A model generated the notes under the pieces. That model was not told where the DNA came from and ran no database searches. It worked only from the letters and a program-made list of their open reading frames with translations. A stretch of 64,000 bases of DNA from Karalla daura (taxonomy: Eukaryota; Chordata; Actinopteri; Chaetodontiformes; Leiognathidae), in the NCBI GenBank assembly GCA_029224185.1, contig CM055191.1:19667760-19731759 (forward strand). Direction: 5' to 3'. Below, one piece after another: positions 39,055 through 50,083 of the stretch. A program made the position numbers and the translations under genes. Within the stretch, counting starts at the first letter, position 1. Each line of letters begins with the position of its first letter.

Positions 39055-40009
39055 GATGCTCAGGCCCCTGCGAGCCTGAGGATGTTGGATCATTTGAGGA
39101 GATGGTTTATGGGCACAGAAACATTATTGTCCAGGAACAACAGCGATAGCAAAAACAAAATAATTGTTGAAAATAAAATCCTGTTAAACTGATAAATTAA
39201 GTCAGACAAAAAAATAAAAAAGCATCAAAATTTAAGACATAATCCTTTTCTTAAAAAATAGTGGCTGTGTGACAGTGTACAAAAAAGACATGGCACTAGA
39301 ATTCCAATACTGTTGAATCCTGCAGGCCTCCTGGCCTGTTCCTTTTATGTTTTCCTTTTTGTCTTTTTCATTGTCCTCTCCTAACTTAGGCAGGATGCAC
39401 AGTAATGCGTCTCCCAGTCATCGTCCTTAGCTATCCTCACAAGCATGACGGGAAAATGCATTTTTAAGGGGGTAGAAGGCAGGACAGCTCTAGAGGGGCT
39501 ACAAGTGAAGACCTCCTGATGCTGCTGTATGACTCTGTTAATGTAGACGAAGTTAAACATCAGTGTACCATAGAGGGTGTAATCTAATTTAAATATAGGA
39601 TGTAATATTCTTACAGGAGAATTTAATGACTTGATCTCAGCAAGGGGTAAATGTGTCATGGTGTGTTTTTGTGTTTCAATAAGTGTGTGGGGAAATTGTA
39701 AGAAGGGGAGAATTAGTAATTGCTCAATGCTTCGCTCAATGCTCAGCTCTGTGGCTTTCACAGAATCGGTGGAAAGCATGAATACCTCATCAGATATAAT
39801 ATGTCAGATTAGCGGTTTCAGTTAGCATGCCAAAGATTGCTGAGCGAGATAGTGGACACACAGATTCAATGTCTACAATCCCCCTATTGACCGTGTTCAG
39901 CTTAATATTTGCATCTGAGTAAATTAAGACTCTTAAAGGAATGAGAAGCGGATTGGATTTTTTTTCATCCTTTCCTTTCTCATGCTATAGGAAAATCAAT
40001 ACCCTCCCA

Positions 40010-40044
40010 ACACACAAACACACACATACACGCACACTCACACA

Positions 40045-40093
<49 letters not shown>

Positions 40094-40113
40094 ATACACA
40101 CACACACATACAC
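40010..40113. repeat. CA microsatellite in intron 1
   Basis: About 100 bp of CA repeat with several CATA and CGCA interruptions, the longest simple repeat inside the gene. Confidence 0.95.
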
Positions 40114-41229
40114 TTTGCTCACTGTCTCGCAAACGCAGAACAACTACAAAATGTCGTCTTCCCACAGCTGCGCAACACAAAGGCACCCCGCTGTTTCAGG
40201 GTGATTGTGGTGCAAATTGCAAATTTTGAGATCCTAAGCATGCAATGTTCTAATATTTACAACACAAATATAAAAAAGAAAATCGATGGATGCACAAGTG
40301 TGGCCTGTTGTAATACTGAATGATCAATATTAAATCATTGCAAAATTACGTATGAAAAATTTCTGAAACCTTTTTTGAAAGTGACAGTGTGTATGTTTTC
40401 AAATGAGTCTAGATGTATATAAAAATATTTTTTTGTAAAACCCTGCAATATTTTGATAGTGTTTGCAATTAATTTTGAAACATACTTGAAAATAAGGGAG
40501 CACAATCAGTGTCATTTTAACATTTTTTTTTAAAAAGGGAAAAAAAATCCCTACTCTAAGGTTCAAAAAATATTACTGTTCATGAACTAAATCTGACAAG
40601 GAAGGCCTGTGGTTGTACACTTCACCAGCACTCACTCTAGATCAGTGAGAGCATGTTATGTGTATATGTGCTGAAGGAGTGCACCTCGAACCATACACAT
40701 GTAATTTGTGTATGTTTAGTCTCTGACTATATACATGTGAAAAAACGTGTCAGCATCCGTGAGGTCACAGGCATACAAAGGCCCTTCCTTGTAATCATTT
40801 GAATGAATAAAAGAGATTGACAGTAATACCATTCTAATAACTAATCAGCTCAGCACAATGCCTACTCATTTGTGTTGACCTTTCAACCCTCAATTATGGA
40901 AATGAGTCCCGCTGTCCGCTGCTTGCCTAAGGAGATTTTTAGCCTGCTGTCACGTGTCGCTGACATTTCCACTCACTTCTCCTTTTCACAGCTCAATCTG
41001 AATGTAAGAAAATCGTCAAATTATTTATTATCAGGACATTGTGTGGAGGACAATGTGAAACTTGAAAAATATAGACAAACCTAAATTGAAATAAGTGGAA
41101 TTTTATGTTTAATAATACCTCAGTGTTCTGTTCTTTCTTTCGTTTTCTCATTTGATGTTATAACATAATACCTTGTTGGCTCAGCCCTGTCCCTGGTGAG
41201 AATGAGAACACAAATCCTGTCCAGAGCCT

Positions 41230-41430
41230 TTCTGTTGATCATTAATTAACTTATAGACACCAGATCTTGACAGCTTATGTGCCCCTTGGACAGAAATTAC
41301 TGGAGGAGTGATGAATTTACTAATGCGTCACTGTAATTGGCCTGAATGCTTTATGTCTGCATCACACTGGCTCACTGCATTTTAACTCTCAGAATGGGCA
41401 TGAGCACTGCATGACTGTCACGATTACCAA
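41230..41430. promoter_or_regulatory. Enhancer-like stretch in sall3 intron 1 (J)
   Basis: Repeat-free sequence with GATCATTAATTAACTTATAG, GATGAATTTACTAATGCG and CACTGTAATTGGCC. The intronic position inside a developmental regulator supports, but does not prove, an enhancer role. Confidence 0.33.
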
Positions 41431-42639
41431 AATAAAAAAGCAGGAAAAAGCCTCTATATTGGGTTAATTTGCAGGCTGTAATGTGCAGTGAATTCAGGTG
41501 GTGTCGAAGTCTTGTTTTACTTTGTACATTCACACAGCAGGTATTTTAAGCATATTGGCCGAATTTCTTATGATAAGTTCAATAACAATAATCGGGCATT
41601 TACTTTATTTAAAAAGAGGAGTAATGAGTGAAGGAGAGAGAGAGAGAGAGTATGTGTGTCTTTAGATTTACAGTCCGGTATGTACAGTTTGGCCAATAAT
41701 AAATCCAGTTTTTGTCACTTTTAGCAGCTACGATCTGCATTTTAAGGAATCATTAACTCACCTAAGAATTATTCACATAACATTGTATTATACTGAAGCG
41801 GTTTTTGGTAGATGGACCACGTTTTCATGTAATAAATCACTTGTGTTTGCAATAATGCTCATTAAATTGTCATAACATTTTTTGTAGTGTAAAGTGTGTA
41901 TAAAATAGTTTAATTTGTATATAAATAATTATGTCACCAGATATATGCTGCACCTTTGAGTGTAAACTGAATTTAAGTAAGTGCAGGATGTTGTGGCAGT
42001 GATTGAGCACACTTCCTACTCTTAATGAAAGGGAAATATGCATGTATGGCCACAACCAACACACACACATACACTTGCATGCAGGCATGTATGCATGCAC
42101 GTACGCACACATCGACCCACACACACACACTCACACACACATTGTAACTATGCCTGAACACAAAAAATAAACATACAGAAGAGACCGTTTTTACATGGTT
42201 TAGATCAGGTGTGAATTAGGTCCATGTTCAGAGCTCATGCTGGCTTGTTTGACTCTTGATGGTCGCATGTGGAAGAGGAAGTGGCTTCCTACATCTGTGA
42301 TTAAACATGTGTAACTAATCAGAGTCTTTGCTGCCATAGCACTAGCATGTAATTTGTTGAGTCTTATTTCAGAGACCATGGGAGAGGGAGAGAGAGAGAC
42401 AGACAGACAGAGAGAAAGTGGGGAAAACATTGGAAACTACTCAACTGAAAGGGAGTGTTTCATATTTCAAAAAATAACATTTCACTCCACCCACAGTTTT
42501 AGCTTATGGATATGTATATTTTGATACACAAATTTTAAATTGTAGCGGACAGTGAAAAATGCAGGAAATTATTCCAGGCTTTAGATTCAACATATCTCCA
42601 CTTAAAGTTAACATACAATTTCCCTGACGTCAGGCAAAG

Positions 42640-42980
42640 CATATTTCAGTATACAGTCCTCTACCTAGAGGAGTAAAGTATTGCCTTTGCAATGCTAACT
42701 GAAAAAGCCCAGGCATTTGAAATTCAGGTGGAAATGACTGGGCTTGATAGCAGAGGTGAATCCTAATGGGGCCATCAAAGTCCTGATTTGTACCCAACTG
42801 ATGAGGCAGCTGTGAATCGTATGAAATATTGGAAATCAATAGGCTCTATGGAATTTCATTAAGCGGCAGTATCCACAATTGATAGGCCCTCATAATTTGA
42901 TGGATTGCACAAAGAAAATTATTAGCTGGCTCTATGGAGAGGGCGTGAATGCACAAACCTGGGTCCTGAGAATTGGTGAA
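42640..42980. promoter_or_regulatory. Enhancer-like stretch just upstream of exon 2 (K)
   Basis: About 340 bp of complex, repeat-free sequence ending about 215 bp before exon 2. Words include GCCATCAAAGTCCTGATTTG (TCF-like), TTGGAAATCAATAGG, AATTTCATTAAGCGG, CACAATTGATAGG and AAAATTATTAGCTGG. There is no coding potential on either strand beyond short frames. One of the best enhancer candidates in the window. Confidence 0.38.
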
Positions 42981-43194
42981 CTAGGGCAATTTGTTCAGAG
43001 TAAAAAAATAAAAAAAGAATATTGATTTTGGGTATGTTAAAGGAGAGAAAAAAAATCAAAGGTTAAATCTTTGCAGCATTGCACTTCAAAATATGTGTGC
43101 ATTCGTTATTGATTATTTATTCATTAATCCTTCTTTTTTTGTTCCCTCTTTTCCTCCCCACTTTACTCCCCTGACCCCCCTCCTCTCCTTTTAG

Positions 43195-46100
43195 CCCAAG
43201 GTGATGTGCTGGATGATGCTGACAGCGGGAATGAGAGTCGCAGCGGCAGTGAGGAGACGCATGTGTGTGAGAAGTGTTGCGCTGAGTTCTTCAAGTGGTC
43301 AGACTTTTGTGAACATTTAAAGAACTGCACCAAAAACCCCCTAGTGCTCATAGTGAATGACAATGAGGACACACCTAACCCCTCCCAAGAGTACCCCACA
43401 GAACCCTCCCCTGTCCCCAGCTGCCCTAGCGAGCAGGCTGACAGCGAGGACCCCAGGGAGGGAAACCACAGTCCTGCTGGTGAGGGGGATGACATGCCAG
43501 AGACAGCAACCTTAAATGGGGTCAATGTCCTAGAAAAGGAAGATGAGCAGATGGAGCTAGAGCTTTCTCCTGAAAAAAATATGGATCCTGAAGAGAGAGA
43601 TATGACATCCCCTGAGCCAGAAGGCTCTCTACCTCAGCTCAATGATGTCGTCCCCTCCACTGTTACAAGCTACGCCATGCCAAGCACTAATGTTACCTTG
43701 GAGACCCTTCATGGCACCCGGGTTGCAGTCGCCCAGTTTTCACAAAGTGTAAGGGCAGCAGCAGGCAGTGGGGTGTCCACTATGGCTATTCCCATGATCC
43801 TGGACCAGCTAATGGCTCTCCAACAGCAGCAGATACATCAGTTGCAACTGATAGAGCAAATACGCAGTCAGGTTGCTCTGATGAATAGGCAGTCTGCCTC
43901 ACAGTCAGCTCTGAGCCACCATCACAGCAATGCTGCGGGAAACCAGGGACCTGTATCCGCCTGTGTCCCGCCTGTCGCAAGTCAGCTTCAGCTACACAAC
44001 TTCATCACTCCCCCTGTCCATCAGCTGCCTGTCAGGTTGCCAGCCTCTCTCAATGGTCAAGGGCCTTCAACGCTAACCTCGACAATAGAGGGACCTCTTG
44101 GACAAACACCACAAAGTGGTAGTCAACAGTCTAACTCCTCAGTCCCCAACACATCCACAAACAACTCTGTCTTTTCCGCACCTAGTGGTACTGGATTGTC
44201 ATCTCTACTTCCCTCCTGCTCATCCTCAGCCACGAACAGCACGAATAATAGCGTGACAGGAGGTGGTGGCATCAGCAGCAGCTCAACTCTTCCCAGGAAC
44301 TCTACCACTCCTCCTTCTCTCAGCCACAGCAGCCTCTTGAGCTCTGCCTCCAGTCTCCCGCTGATACCTCACAGTTCATCCAGCAGCGTTATCTTCCCCA
44401 ATCCATTGGCCAGCATAGCAGCCACAGCCAATGCCCTTGACCCGCTCTCTGCTCTGATGAAGCACCGCAAGGGGAAACCCCCAAATGTGTCTGTATTTGA
44501 CACCAAGCCCAGCTCTGAGGACCCCTTCTTTAAGCATAAGTGTCGGTTCTGTGCCAAGGTGTTTGGCAGTGACAGCGCCCTACAAATCCACCTGCGTTCC
44601 CACACTGGAGAGAGGCCCTACAAATGTAATATATGTGGCAACCGTTTCTCCACCAAGGGAAATCTGAAAGTACACTTCCAGAGGCACAAAGAGAAATACC
44701 CACATATACAGATGAACCCCTATCCTGTGCCAGAGTATCTGGACAATGTGCCCACAAGTTCAGGCATCCCTTATGGTATGTCTTTGCCTCCAGAGAAACC
44801 TGTAACCACATGGCTAGACAGCAAACCGGTCCTGCCTACGGTTCCCACCTCAGTTGGGCTCCAGCTGCCCCCAACACTGCCGAGTATGATGGGTGGTTTT
44901 GGTGAGTCTCCCAGTCTCACTCCGCTCAACAGGTCCCCTCAGAGGCCATCTCCACCATCAAGCGAGTGTGCATCTTTGTCCCCTAATATTGTCACTGACT
45001 CTGGGATGACCACTACTTCACCTTCCCCAAAACCCAGTCTAGGGAGTGATGCACCTCCTCTTTTAAAACCTGAAGGTATACTCCTCCCCCCAAGCTGCTC
45101 TACGAGGCCAGGAGAGAACACCACCACCACAACCACAGTAACTCAAGTGGTCCTTTCCTCTACTGTAACTTCCACCACGTCATGCAGTGGTGGTCAGGTC
45201 ACTGAATCCATCACTAGTCCAAACTCTGTTTCTAACTCTGTCTCACACCCTGTCCTCCCAATGCTCTCAGACCAGTTCAAGGCTAAGTTTCCATTTGGGG
45301 GCCTCCTAGACTCTATGCAAACTTCAGAGACATCAAAGTTGCAACAGCTTGTTGAGAACATTGACAAGAAGATGACTGATCCAAACCAGTGTGTTATCTG
45401 TCATCGCGTACTAAGCTGTCAGAGTGCTCTCAAGATGCACTACCGCATCCACACTGGAGAGAGGCCTTTCAAATGTAAGATATGTGGACGGGCATTCACC
45501 ACCAAGGGAAACCTGAAAACACACTTTGGTGTGCATAGATCAAAACCACCACTTCGAGTCCAGCACTCCTGCCCTATATGTCAGAAGAAGTTCACCAATG
45601 CTGTTGTGTTGCAGCAGCATATTCGTATGCACATGGGAGGGCAGATTCCTAACACCCCTGTCCCTGAGAGCCTGCAGGAGATGGATACTGAGCTCTCCTA
45701 TGATGAGAAGAGCTTAGATGCTATGAGTAATTATGATGACGATCTTTTGGATGAAATGGAGCAGGCTATGGAAGATGATGCCGAACTTAAAGATATAGAG
45801 GAGGACCCATCGAAACCATATTCACCTGGGAGCTCCCCACCACCCTCCATCATCTCTAGCATTGCTGCAATGGAGAACCAGATGAAGATGATCGACTCTA
45901 CTGTCAATATGACCCGTACTTTTGGTCAAAAGCTCACACAAAATGGTAGCAGTTTTGGAGGAGAGACTGACTGCTTTACCACCGATTCCCTTTCTATGAT
46001 GGGGGACACTGAAGGCCAAAGCTTGGGGAGTCCTGCTTTGTCTGAGTCCTCTGGCTCGATGCAACATTTGTCCCCAGCTCACAGCCATACTGAGAGCCAG

Positions 46101-46341
46101 CGAGCCAAGTCCCCAGCCCCACTCAACAACAATAACAACAGCAGTGTTGCAGCAGCAGAGGATGGCCAGGAGAACAGTACCGCTGGCTTGGCAACAGTAA
46201 AGTCGGAAAAATCAGAGACCCCATCTCCGCTTTCGGCAGCTGAAGGCACCGGAGCCCTTGACCTGACTGCCACTCAACCTGGCAGACACTTTATCAAGGA
46301 GGAGAGCCACTTCAACATGCTGTTTATAAATAGAGATCGAG
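43195..46341 (+). CDS. sall3: sall3 coding exon 2 (main exon, fingers 1-6)
   Basis: Sall3 is a nuclear zinc-finger transcription factor, generally a repressor, used in limb, neural and sensory development. This exon encodes residues 31-1080. It holds a C2HC finger (C55, C58, H71, C75), a glutamine-rich stretch around 235-260 (SALL proteins dimerise through this region), a Ser/Thr/Asn-rich low-complexity segment (about 290-430), a C2H2 pair (480-500 and 508-528), and a pair plus single finger (763-783, 791-811, 823-843). Two sumoylation-type motifs are visible, VKSE at K1033 and IKEE at K1065. Diagnostic SALL3 wording includes EETHVCEKCCAEFFKWSDF, IPYGMSLPPEKPVTTWLDSK and FGGLLDSMQTSETSKL. The acceptor follows a pyrimidine tract. 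The exon ends after NRDR plus one base, exactly where other SALL3 proteins continue into another finger pair that is missing here. Reading on into the intron reaches a stop at 46380-46382. Confidence 0.97.
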
Positions 46342-46474
46342 GTGTGTATGTGTATAATTATTTAAGGTGCATTTATCTGTAAATTGAAAAAATGCTCCCT
46401 GTGACTTGCAGTTTTTTTGAAACACCAATTTATAATGTGATTATTCTAATATAAATTTTATTTCTTCTTCCCAG
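46342..46474 (+). other. sall3: sall3 intron 2, 133 bp, at the site of the missing finger pair
   Basis: The donor GTGTGT at 46342 and the acceptor CCCAG ending at 46474 are both phase 1. They join NRDR-G to LSTPNLASTASNMIKMEMNG with the frame preserved. A branch-like TTCTAAT and a pyrimidine-rich tract precede the acceptor. In human SALL1 and SALL3 this point is internal to one large exon and is followed by about 70 residues with a C2H2 pair before the homologous STPSLISSAAPTMIKMEVNG stretch. None of the three frames of this 133-bp segment encodes finger residues. Retaining the intron would add 13 residues (VYVYNYLRCIYL after the glycine) and stop at 46382, losing the last finger pair. GT at 46344 is an alternative donor but would break the frame. 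Confidence 0.88.
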
Positions 46475-46812
46475 GGCTCAGCACTCCTAATCTGGCTAGC
46501 ACTGCATCAAACATGATCAAAATGGAAATGAATGGACATGGAAAGTCAGTGTCTCTGGGTGACAACTCTCACCTGCCTGTGGGAATCCAGGTACCCGCTG
46601 CAGCGCCTCAGACCACCATGAGCCCTAACATCAACCCCATGTTGGCACCTCCGCCTCCACGACGCACTCCCAAGCAGCATAACTGCCACTCCTGTGGGAA
46701 AAATTTTTCCTCGGCCAGTGCTCTGCAAATCCATGAGCGCACTCACACTGGCGAAAAACCTTTCGCTTGCTCTATCTGTGGGAGGGCTTTCACCACAAAG
46801 GGTAATCTAAAG
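46475..46812 (+). CDS. sall3: sall3 coding exon 3 (first part of the C-terminal finger pair)
   Basis: This exon encodes residues 1080 (last two bases) to 1192. It contains IKMEMNGHGKSVSLGD and the proline-rich MLAPPPPRRTPKQHNC lead-in typical of SALL3. The finger C1150-C1153-H1166-H1170 is complete, and C1178 and C1181 of the next finger are present up to GNLK. The donor GTAGGA at 46813 splits the last finger after FTTKGNLK, between its cysteines and histidines. This phase-0 position matches the conserved last intron of vertebrate SALL genes. The linker TGEKPF between the fingers is intact. Reading past the donor gives VGINSI and a stop, so splicing to exon 4 is required for a complete finger. 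Confidence 0.95.
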
Positions 46813-47248
46813 GTAGGAATCAATTCAATTTAGTATAATTACAATTTAACATTAATTTGGTTAATCTGGTTCTCCTCATCGCTGGTTTAGGAAACCATGT
46901 GTTTCATATGCATGCTCCATTTAACATTTACTGTCATTCTAAGCATGTTGCACATTCAAACTTCCTAATATAAAAATCCAATTTCTCATAAGATGTCCTT
47001 TGCCATGATCTTACCATCTAAGAAACAAATAAAGCTGCTAATGAAATGTTTTGTAATATCTCCTGATTTTGTTTATCAATTTCCACCTTTCCATGTGCTC
47101 TGACATTGTTGTTTTGTTTTCTGAATTGTGTGTTGTTTTGTTTTAATCATTTATTGTCCACTCCCAGCCATGAAATGTTTGTATGAATGCAGTGTTTGTC
47201 TTGGATGTGGGATTTATGACTTTTGTTTTGTTGTATTGCTAATTCTAG
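46813..47248 (+). other. sall3: sall3 intron 3 (436 bp)
   Basis: This phase-0 intron has donor GTAGGA and acceptor TTCTAG. It divides the second finger of the C-terminal pair between GNLK and VHMGTH. It is AT-rich and T-rich near its 3' end. No finger-encoding cassette exon is visible inside it, so the missing pair has not been relocated here. Confidence 0.92.
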
Positions 47249-47680
47249 GTTCACATGGGAACACACATGTGGAACAACGCTCCAGCGCGTAGGGGTCGGC
47301 GACTGTCTGTGGAGAATCCCATGGCCCTGCTGGGCGGGGACGCCATGAAGTTCAGTGAGATGTTCCAGAAGGACCTAGCGGCTCGTGCCATGAACGTCGA
47401 CCCTGGCTTCTGGAACCAGTATGCAGCCGCCATCACCAACGGGCTGGCAATGAAAAACAATGAGATCTCTGTCATCCAGAACGGAGGCATCACTCAGCTG
47501 CCTGTCAGCCTCAGTGGTGCCGGAATCACTTCATTGGGAGCCATGCCGGGAGGAATGGACCGTGTTCACACCGGCAGCAGCCCTCCTATGACTGGTATGG
47601 AGAAGGCTGGACTGGATGTTGGGGCCAGTCGGCCCTTCTCCAGATTCATGGAGGAGAACAAAGAGATTGGGATCAATTAA
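47249..47680 (+). CDS. sall3: sall3 coding exon 4 (C terminus and stop)
   Basis: This exon encodes residues 1193-1335. It opens with VHMGTHMWNN, which supplies H1194 and H1198 to complete the last C2H2 finger. It continues with ARRGRRLSVENPMALLGGD, FSEMFQKDLAARAMNVDPGF and WNQYAAAITNGLAMKNNEIS, which follow SALL3 rather than SALL1 or SALL4. The protein ends with SRFMEENKEIGIN and TAA at 47678-47680; the terminal KEIGIN closely matches human SALL3. The RRGRR cluster next to the last finger could contribute to nuclear import (inference). No frameshift or truncation is seen. The full protein is 1335 residues, slightly longer than human SALL3 (about 1300) despite lacking one finger pair, because the low-complexity linkers are longer. 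Confidence 0.96.
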   Translation, partial: VHMGTHMWNNAPARRGRRLSVENPMALLGGDAMKFSEMFQKDLAARAMNVDPGFWNQYAAAITNGLAMKNNEISVIQNGGITQLPVSLSGAGITSLGAMPGGMDRVHTGSSPPMTGMEKAGLDVGASRPFSRFMEENKEIGIN

Positions 47681-48440
47681 AAAGACTTTTCTGTAAAACT
47701 CCAAGGTAGGCGTTTGACAAAGACGGGGAGTCTAACAACAAGGAAATAAACTGCTGAATCAGTCTGAACTCATGCGTACTATATTATGTACAGATTAAAT
47801 ATTTTTGTTTGGTTTTGGAAATATAGTATTTAGTATTGATTAGAGGTCTTTGCCTTTCACTCATTCCCTCCTCACTTGATATTTCGCCTATACGAAGAAT
47901 ACTTTGTCTCTTGTTTGAGAATATGTCGTCTTGCAAGATTTGCATGGTACTTATTGGTTTTTATCAGTATGTTCGACTGCTTTTATGAATTCCTTTGAAA
48001 ACCAGGATCCTGCCTCATTTATGATGGGCAAGCATCTTGTAGGGACAGGACTGAAACAGAAAAGATGAGAGATTTGGTAAAAGACTGTCTGACCTTTGTC
48101 TGGCAACCTTGTTTATGATTGCTCTTTTAGTATAAAGGGCCATGGATAGACTGAAGAAAAGACTGAAGTATAGTGTTGCTGTGCTCGCCTGATTTTTTTT
48201 TTCTCATGAACTAGAAAACTTGAAAAAAATAATGTTTGAACTATTTTAATCTTTACATTTAGTCTCCCAGCATTGTCTTATAATATTGTCCTGTGTCTTT
48301 AGTATTTATGATATTGACAAAAAAGCGGGTAAACAAAAATATATTTAATGGCCCAAGCATTTTATTGATCCATTTTTTTCTAAACTGCAGGCTTCACTGA
48401 TGAATATCTCTTTCAATAAAGATAATATGTCATTTGAGTT
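47681..48440 (+). other. sall3: sall3 3' UTR (minimum extent)
   Basis: AT-rich sequence follows the stop codon. A weak early AATAAA lies at 47745-47750, and a better placed one at 48415-48420 (TTTCAATAAAG) gives a 3' UTR of about 750 nt. A more distal AATAAA at 48887-48892 could extend the transcript. The exact cleavage site is not visible without transcript data. Confidence 0.6.
48415..48420 (+). terminator. Canonical poly(A) signal AATAAA, likely sall3
   Basis: A perfect AATAAA hexamer lies about 735 nt after the sall3 stop codon, followed within 30 bases by a T/G-rich stretch (ATATGTCATTTGAGTTG). It is the best-placed hexamer; alternatives are at 47745-47750 and 48887-48892. Confidence 0.5.
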
Positions 48441-50009
48441 GAACATCGGGAAAAAAAAGTAGATTTTATTTGGATATCTGTTGAGACTAGGTGTCTCCTT
48501 TAACGGTTAAGAGGTTAGAGATATCCGAAGCTGCTATGACCACAACCCTGCTTTTAACCTTTGTAAAAAGAAAAAAAGAAATGATCCTTTTGAAGAAATA
48601 TCTATGTATAGAAATACAGACAAATCTAAAACAGGTATGCATATTTTGTATCACATAAAAATAGACATCATGAGTTGAGAGTATTTGTCATGTTTGTGAA
48701 TGCACTTTTTAAAAATGAGACGTTTTGTCTGTGAGTTACCGTTAACCTTTTGACTGAGCTATCTATCACATGCTGTTTTCATTGTTTTCAGCGTACCACT
48801 CCTACAATTTGCAGAGTCGGTCCTCTGTTATTGCATCTGTGCTACTTGTCAGAGTGCAAACTCATCACTCAATCAAAACCTTCTTAAATAAAAAAAAGAG
48901 AACAGGTGTGTGTTTGAATGGTTGCCTTTTCTGCATCACATACTCCTTTCTGTCTTCCCCATTTATTTACATAAATTAAAATTTAAATGGCAATACATTC
49001 TATTACAATTAAAATCAATGAGAACATCTATCAGCTATATAAAATCTGTGTCATCATTGTAATTTAGGTTTTTTTGAAATCCTTTCAGAGAGAATTATTC
49101 TGCACATGGGCATTGAAGGAGGGGCTTAAAACCAAAAGCCAAGCCTTCTGAATGTTATTTTATTTTGAAAAAACAATTCTGTTAATTAATAAATATTTTT
49201 TAGAATAAACAGATTTTACTTCTAGGATTATTAACAGTCCTGTCTTAATAGCATGAAGAATATTCACCTTATTTCCTTTCACTTCTCTTTTGGGATTAAT
49301 TGCCTATTTCAAACAAAAATTATAAATATTTTAAGGAATTTCAAAATTCTTTCCTCCCCAAATTCTTTCCCATTTTTATATTTTGTTCTTTTTATGATAT
49401 ATACGTCTATATGTTATTTTTGATAAGTACCGTAAGAGAACACACAGACACACAGACACACACACACAGACACAAACACAGACGCACAGGTTTGCAGCTG
49501 TAGCTGACAATATGTGGACTACCCTTTACATCTTTGTACCCACATATCTGTAAAATATATACAGATGTCAGAACCATACGACCCATTTTAAGATACAAAT
49601 TACTTGCCAACAGATTTCTAACAGTTAAACATTTAGTTTAACATTAAAACATTAGTTGTTTCCCAATAGTAAAATGGATTGACAGTTATTCCAGGTTAGA
49701 GGTGCTGTCACAATTACATTTTCATTACATTTTATTTATTAATGCAACATCAACTTCCTTTTATAATGTAATTTTAGTTTTGAACAAACATATGACTTAA
49801 CATCATCACTGTGAAAATACCTTGTGTAAAAGACTACAATGAAACAAAGAGATTGACAACGGCTAATAGTAGTGCAACGTGTTTGTCCAGCACTGGGCCA
49901 AAGGATTTCACTTCATCGCTGAGATGCCTTCCTGTGCAGAGGCCGTGCAGACGTGTGACACAGTGCTGTGTCTGGGCAGCAGTGTGTGCCATGTGGGATT
50001 CAGTGACTC

Positions 50010-50083
<74 letters not shown>

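Larger units (their letters stand above)
34695..43194 (+). other. sall3: sall3 intron 1 (8.5 kb)
   Basis: This phase-1 intron runs from GTGAGT to a CT-rich tract ending in TTTTAG. It contains CA repeats (36761-36784, 39012-39050, 40010-40113, 42059-42142), a G-rich run (37503-37538), degenerate heptamers near its start (34757-34797) and two enhancer-like stretches (41230-41430 and 42640-42980). I found no coding exon inside it; open frames such as those at 35568-35943 and 39381-39779 lack homology and splice context. Confidence 0.9.

Noticed and set aside
39381..39779. 132-codon minus-strand frame in intron 1
   Set aside because: No recognisable domain, no splice context, and it lies inside the intron of a gene on the opposite strand; length alone is compatible with chance.
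43206..43525. Minus-strand frames within the sall3 exons (43163-43525, 44530-44811 and others)
   Set aside because: Shadows of the strongly supported sall3 coding sequence.
46344..46349. Alternative donor GTGTAT two bases downstream for intron 2
   Set aside because: Using it shifts the frame at the junction, whereas GT at 46342 keeps the SALL3 frame through exons 3 and 4.
46342..46474. Hidden finger pair encoded within intron 2 in another frame
   Set aside because: The 133-bp segment is AT-rich with no Cys-x2-Cys or His-x3-5-His pattern and is too short for two fingers plus linkers.
43195..47680. Assignment as sall1 or sall4 instead of sall3
   Set aside because: The C-terminal ENPMALLGGDAMKFSEMF and KEIGIN, the LDSMQTSETSKL segment and the N-terminal EEThVCEKCCAEFFKW match SALL3 better than SALL1 or SALL4. 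Which teleost copy (a or b) cannot be decided here.
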